Made by a program: the position numbers and the translations under genes. Of a DNA stretch of 64,000 bases, positions 60,580 to 64,000 are shown piece after piece (the first letter of the stretch is position 1; each line of letters starts with the position of its first letter). The DNA comes from Herminiimonas sp. (GTDB taxonomy: Bacteria; Pseudomonadota; Gammaproteobacteria; Burkholderiales; Burkholderiaceae_D). The DNA lies in the NCBI GenBank assembly GCA_028292265.1, contig JAQGMR010000069.1:62001-126000 (forward strand), read 5' to 3'. The notes beneath the pieces are model-generated. The model saw nothing but the letters and a program-made list of their open reading frames with translations. It was not told the origin of the DNA and searched no databases.

Positions 60580-61596
60580 CTATTTCAGTTTGCTGGTGAT
60601 ATCTGCGCGGATGAAATCGGGCTCGTAGTATTGCTTCGGGTCCGCGCCGGGTTTGATCAGTGAGACGCTGGTCAAGGTCTTCACGGCATCGGCCCAGTCA
60701 GCCTGAACTGGTACCCCAATTGGCCGCCCAGCGGAATTGGCGGAGGTGAAATGCGGTTTGAGCGCATCGATCTGGCCTCGCAACACCTTCTTGTCCAACT
60801 TGGCTTGCGGACGCTGGCTGACGATTGCCTCGACAGCTTCATCCTGGTGCCCATCATAAATATACTGCCACGCAGCAGAGGAAACGCTGGCAAACCGGGC
60901 GATCGCGTCTCCCTTCGACTTGAGCTTTTGCTCGGTTGCAAACAGGCCGAAGCTCGGCATGTTCAAGCCGTAATCCGAAAACTTGATACCGTCCGACGGA
61001 CGGGTCTGCGAGACCACCGGGAGGAAGAATGGAATGGTGGAGAATGCCGCATCGGCGCGACCGGACGCGTAAGTTGCTGCCTTGCCGGCAGCGTCCACGC
61101 TGACCAGATCAAGGTCCGATTTCTTCAAACCGCCGGCCGCAAGGAAAGCGTCGATGAAGGGCGCCTCAAGTGAGCCGGCCGTGTAGACGATTTTCTTGCC
61201 CTTGAGGTCCTTGGGGCCCTTGATCGCGCCGCCCTGCGGCACCAGCAAGCCAACGTCCGACAGTCGGGCAAATACGGCTACTGCTTTAACCGGCAAGCCC
61301 TTGTCGCGGGCAATCATCATGGACGCGAGAGCAGCGTGACCAAGGTCGTAATCATCGCTCGAGCCGACCAGTTGCACCGTCGTGACCGAGCCGTTTCCGT
61401 CGTCAAGGCTTACGTCCAGGCCAGCCTGCTTGAACCAGCCCTTCTGCTGCGCGAGGTGGAATGGCGCCTGAACGCCCCACGGTGTCCAATCCAGGCGCAC
61501 TTTCAGTTTCTCGAGGCTTTGCGCGACGGCAGATCCAGAAAGGGCCAGTCCCACGGAAAGAAATGCGGCAGTTGCAAGCGTTTTAAGCGGTGACAT
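60580..61596 (-). CDS. ABC importer substrate-binding protein (NMT1/ThiY type)
   Basis: A 338-residue periplasmic binding protein with a Sec signal (cleavage after AVAQ, about residue 26). The mature start KLKVRLDWTPWGVQAPFHLAQQKGWF resembles ThiY/NMT1-type proteins that bind pyrimidines or aromatic acids. AAGGAGAG lies before the ATG at 61596. It is the first gene of the second importer of the window and sits beside the dioxygenase-amidase genes, so it may bring in their substrate. Confidence 0.87.
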   Translation of the reverse strand: MSPLKTLATAAFLSVGLALSGSAVAQSLEKLKVRLDWTPWGVQAPFHLAQQKGWFKQAGLDVSLDDGNGSVTTVQLVGSSDDYDLGHAALASMMIARDKGLPVKAVAVFARLSDVGLLVPQGGAIKGPKDLKGKKIVYTAGSLEAPFIDAFLAAGGLKKSDLDLVSVDAAGKAATYASGRADAAFSTIPFFLPVVSQTRPSDGIKFSDYGLNMPSFGLFATEQKLKSKGDAIARFASVSSAAWQYIYDGHQDEAVEAIVSQRPQAKLDKKVLRGQIDALKPHFTSANSAGRPIGVPVQADWADAVKTLTSVSLIKPGADPKQYYEPDFIRADITSKLK

Positions 61597-61764
61597 GGGG
61601 GCTCTCCTTATCGGTCGGGGCAAGGGCGTCGGGCTTGCGAAGTCCGCGCAATTCAGAATCATAACTTCGGTTGCATGACAATAATTCAGTTACGCGGGGC
61701 GCGGGCGCGCTGTTTCAAACGCGCCCGGTCTTGTTGCAGCACATGCTTCTCATGCAAACGAAGC

Positions 61765-62976
61765 TTACTTCTTAACCAGCGGACATTCGCTTTCGGACAG
61801 CGGCTTGAAGGCCACATCGGCCGGGATCGTGCTCACATACTTGACCAGATCCCATGGGCCTTTCGACTCGGCAGGCGTTTTCACCTTGACCAGGTACATG
61901 TCATGGATCATGCGTCCGTCGGGACGGATTTGTCCATTGCGCACGAACGCATCATTTACAGGCATGCTGCGCATCTGATCGGCGACGCGTTTGCCGTCAA
62001 CTGACTTGGAATCCCGAACGGCCTTAAGGTAATGCAGTACGCCGGAATACACGCCAATCTGCCCCATGGATGGTGCCCGTTTTTGCCGCTCCAGATACCG
62101 CTTCACGAAATCTTTTGATTTGTCATCCAGCTCGGTGTTGTAGGGGTCCACATACTCGAGCCCTTGCGCCACCGGCAGGCCAAGACTCTTGATGTCGGTG
62201 ATGAATGTGACCGGGGTAATAACGCTTTGCCCCCCCTTGACCACCCCAAATTCCGCCGCGGCCTTGACGCTATTGATCAGGTCGCCACCGGCGTTGGCCA
62301 GCACGACCACCTTGGCTTTCGACGCCTGCGCCGCGGTAACCTGCGAACTGAAGTCCGGCGCATTCAACGGGTGCTTGCTGCCGCCGACATTCTTGCCACC
62401 AGACTTCTCTACTGCGCGGCGAAAATCTGCTTCGAGCGCATTGCCGAAAGCATAGTCAACGGTGATGTAATACCAGGTGTCCTTGCCTTGCTTGATCAGT
62501 TCCTTGGCAAGCGGGTAGGCGTTTGAATAGGTGTCGTAAGTCCAGTGGAATCCGGTCGAGGTGCATGCCTTGTTGGTCAGGTCCACGGCCCCGCCAGTGG
62601 AGACTATGCTGACCTTGTTCTTCTGGGCAGCCAGGGCTTGCACCGCCAGGGCGGTAGAGGAATTCGGGAAGTCGATGACCATGTCGACACCATCTGTATC
62701 GAACCATTTGCGGGCGCCAGTTGCCGCAACGTCCGCCTTGTTCTGGTGGTCCAGCGACAGGACGGTAACCGGTTTGCCCAACACGCTGCCGCCAAACTCT
62801 TCGACAGCCATCCGCGCGGCCAGAACGGAACCGGCACCGGAAAGGTCGGCGTAGGAGCCCGACATGTCGGTAATGACGCCAATCTTCACGCCATCTTCAC
62901 TTGCCTGCGCCATCGAGTGCGCGCCCAGAACCGCCGCCGCCGCTGCCAGGACCGAGAATGCCAAACGGATCTTCAT
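61765..62976 (-). CDS. branched-chain amino-acid-type ABC substrate-binding protein
   Basis: A 403-residue periplasmic binding protein of the LivJ family (peripla_BP_6). It has a Sec signal (cleavage after AQAS, about residue 25), then VKIGVITDMSGSYADLSGAG, FPNSSTALAV and YDTYSNAYPLAKEL. CAGGAGG lies before the ATG. No LivHMGF permease or ATPase genes adjoin it in the window. Orphan members in Burkholderiales often bind aromatic compounds. Its neighbour at the window edge is a molybdenum hydroxylase component. Confidence 0.86.
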   Translation of the reverse strand: MKIRLAFSVLAAAAAVLGAHSMAQASEDGVKIGVITDMSGSYADLSGAGSVLAARMAVEEFGGSVLGKPVTVLSLDHQNKADVAATGARKWFDTDGVDMVIDFPNSSTALAVQALAAQKNKVSIVSTGGAVDLTNKACTSTGFHWTYDTYSNAYPLAKELIKQGKDTWYYITVDYAFGNALEADFRRAVEKSGGKNVGGSKHPLNAPDFSSQVTAAQASKAKVVVLANAGGDLINSVKAAAEFGVVKGGQSVITPVTFITDIKSLGLPVAQGLEYVDPYNTELDDKSKDFVKRYLERQKRAPSMGQIGVYSGVLHYLKAVRDSKSVDGKRVADQMRSMPVNDAFVRNGQIRPDGRMIHDMYLVKVKTPAESKGPWDLVKYVSTIPADVAFKPLSESECPLVKK

Positions 62977-63017
62977 GTGCAATGCCTCCTGTAGATTGAA
63001 CAACAAAAACCGAAGCG

Positions 63018-64000
63018 CTACGACGAACGCTTTCCAAAACGAAAACGAGTCAGTTTTCCGAAAAGGCGTGTCAGCGAATTCCAGAACCCGCTCGCCACCA
63101 TGCCAGGAACATTAAGTTTTGCAGGAATATTGACCGTATCCGTTGCGCCACCAAGACGGGCGACAAGATTGCGGCCGAAGGTAGCGATCATGTGGGAAAC
63201 GAAATTCCTGACGAGGCCGGAGCGAGAGAACTGCGCCAGCGGGCCTTGCAAGACATGGTCGAGCGTAATTTCAACGCTGGTTTTTTGCGCTCCATCCTGA
63301 GGAAGCAGTCGAAATCCAATATCGCCCTTGGCGCGGGAGTGGCTGATGGAGTCGGTGCCGGCGCCGCGCAGCGTACCCTTTAACGCGGCGTCATTCCGTT
63401 CCAGTACCGCCGTGCCATTGAAAGCCGCCGAGATCGGTCCAAATTTAATGGCGATTCTGCCCTTGAGCGTCTCGCCGTCCTGTTCGAGAATCTCGGCACC
63501 GGGCAGGCAAGAAGCCAGCGCGTTAACGTCGCTCATGAATGCCCACACCTGGTCTGGAGGAAAATCGATCGTAAAGCCATCTTCAATATGCGACCAGCCC
63601 TTGCGGTTCTCAGCAGCGCTGGCAGTGGCGGGGGGCGCAGCGTGCAATGCGGGCGATGTGGGTGATGCGGTTGCAGGGGTACTCGATGCCTTTGCCACAA
63701 AGCCCGCGAACGCGCTGTCCGACGTTTCGCCATGTATTTGCACGATTGCCAGAAGCGGGTTGGGCTCTGCAAATCCATCGGCCGCTCGCGATTCCCGCCG
63801 CTCCGCCAGGACCGACTGGATCGCTCGAACGATGCCCACATACCCGGTACATCGGCAAAGATTGCCGGACAACTCTACCCGGATGGTTTGCTCATCTGCC
63901 TCCGGCAGGCGACGCACGATGTCGTAGGCTGTGGCCAACATGCCTGGCGTGCAGTAGCCGCATTGAAGAGCGTGCTCACGCGAGAAGGCTGCCCGCAGCG
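63018..64000 (-). CDS. fusion of CoxS-type [2Fe-2S] domain and CoxG-type SRPBCC domain, 5' end outside window
   Basis: The reverse-strand frame enters from beyond 64000 with HALQCGYCTPGML and NLCRCTGYVGIV, the helical [2Fe-2S] site of a xanthine-dehydrogenase-type small subunit. The plant-type cluster site must lie beyond the window. A Pro/Ala/Ser-rich linker of about 50 residues follows. Then comes a SRPBCC domain of the CoxG type (FTIDFPPDQVWAFMSDV, LASCLPGAEI, GRIAIKFGPISAAF) and a basic amphipathic tail. CoxG proteins help place or mature molybdenum hydroxylases at the membrane. The two are more often separate proteins, so this is a fusion. Partner large and FAD subunits would lie past 64000. 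Confidence 0.85.
   Translation of the reverse strand, partial: LRAAFSREHALQCGYCTPGMLATAYDIVRRLPEADEQTIRVELSGNLCRCTGYVGIVRAIQSVLAERRESRAADGFAEPNPLLAIVQIHGETSDSAFAGFVAKASSTPATASPTSPALHAAPPATASAAENRKGWSHIEDGFTIDFPPDQVWAFMSDVNALASCLPGAEILEQDGETLKGRIAIKFGPISAAFNGTAVLERNDAALKGTLRGAGTDSISHSRAKGDIGFRLLPQDGAQKTSVEITLDHVLQGPLAQFSRSGLVRNFVSHMIATFGRNLVARLGGATDTVNIPAKLNVPGMVASGFWNSLTRLFGKLTRFRFGKRSS

Overview
The window looks like a chromosomal accessory region of a Betaproteobacterium of the order Burkholderiales, perhaps Oxalobacteraceae-like. This rests on high-GC coding, several Bug-type tricarboxylate-binding receptors, a DUF3422 protein, TsdA/SoxB-type sulfur genes and IclR/LysR-controlled ring-hydroxylating oxygenases. 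The genus cannot be fixed from the sequence alone. No rRNA, tRNA, insertion sequence, integrase or CRISPR array was found.

0.3-17.6 kb is a polymorphic-toxin and lipoprotein region. A giant YD-repeat (Rhs-type) protein of about 4,260 residues ends in a LysM domain, a membrane segment, a Gly/Ala-rich stretch and a C-terminal tip with a nucleotidyltransferase-like motif. A small gene 3 bp downstream is the likely immunity gene. Behind it lie an orphan small ORF, displaced and partly inverted fragments of the Rhs 3' region, remnants of duplicated lipoprotein genes, three lipoprotein genes and a HigA/NadS-type antitoxin gene with no intact toxin.

17.7-22.9 kb holds an IclR regulator facing a phthalate-type Rieske oxygenase, a Bug receptor and a short-chain dehydrogenase, then a hemerythrin. 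22.9-28.3 kb holds a small secreted protein, a periplasmic DsrE-like protein, SoxB, a DUF3422 membrane protein and a TsdA-type dihaem cytochrome c. SoxB and TsdA occur here without the rest of a Sox operon.

28.4-34.2 kb holds a LysR regulator, a secreted cupin, an MFS exporter broken by a frameshift, and an IorA/IorB-type molybdenum hydroxylase whose large subunit is cut by one in-frame TGA. A SAM methyltransferase, a Bug receptor, an enolase-superfamily dehydratase and a LysR regulator with a strong palindromic site follow (34.3-38.7 kb).

39.0-51.9 kb is the most striking part: thirteen co-directional, mostly overlapping genes. They encode a SsuABC/NMT1-type ABC importer, an LLM-family F420-dependent oxidoreductase, a complete coenzyme F420 pathway (FbiC fusion, NADPH:F420 reductase, CofE, a separate nitroreductase-family protein, CofD, CofC), a second substrate-binding protein and a maleylacetate reductase. 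I infer a self-contained module that imports an aromatic or heteroaromatic compound, makes the F420 needed to attack it, and feeds the product to 3-oxoadipate. F420 is mainly known from archaea and actinobacteria, and its use in a betaproteobacterial catabolic operon is little described.

52-64 kb holds a VOC protein, an ArsR/SRPBCC pair, a two-subunit Rieske dioxygenase, a MarR regulator, an amidase, a small alpha-beta-barrel protein, a zeta-class GST isomerase, a second ABC importer, an orphan amino-acid-type binding protein, and at the window edge a protein fusing a CoxS-type [2Fe-2S] domain to a CoxG-type SRPBCC domain. Short tandem repeats of different unit size recur between the catabolic genes.
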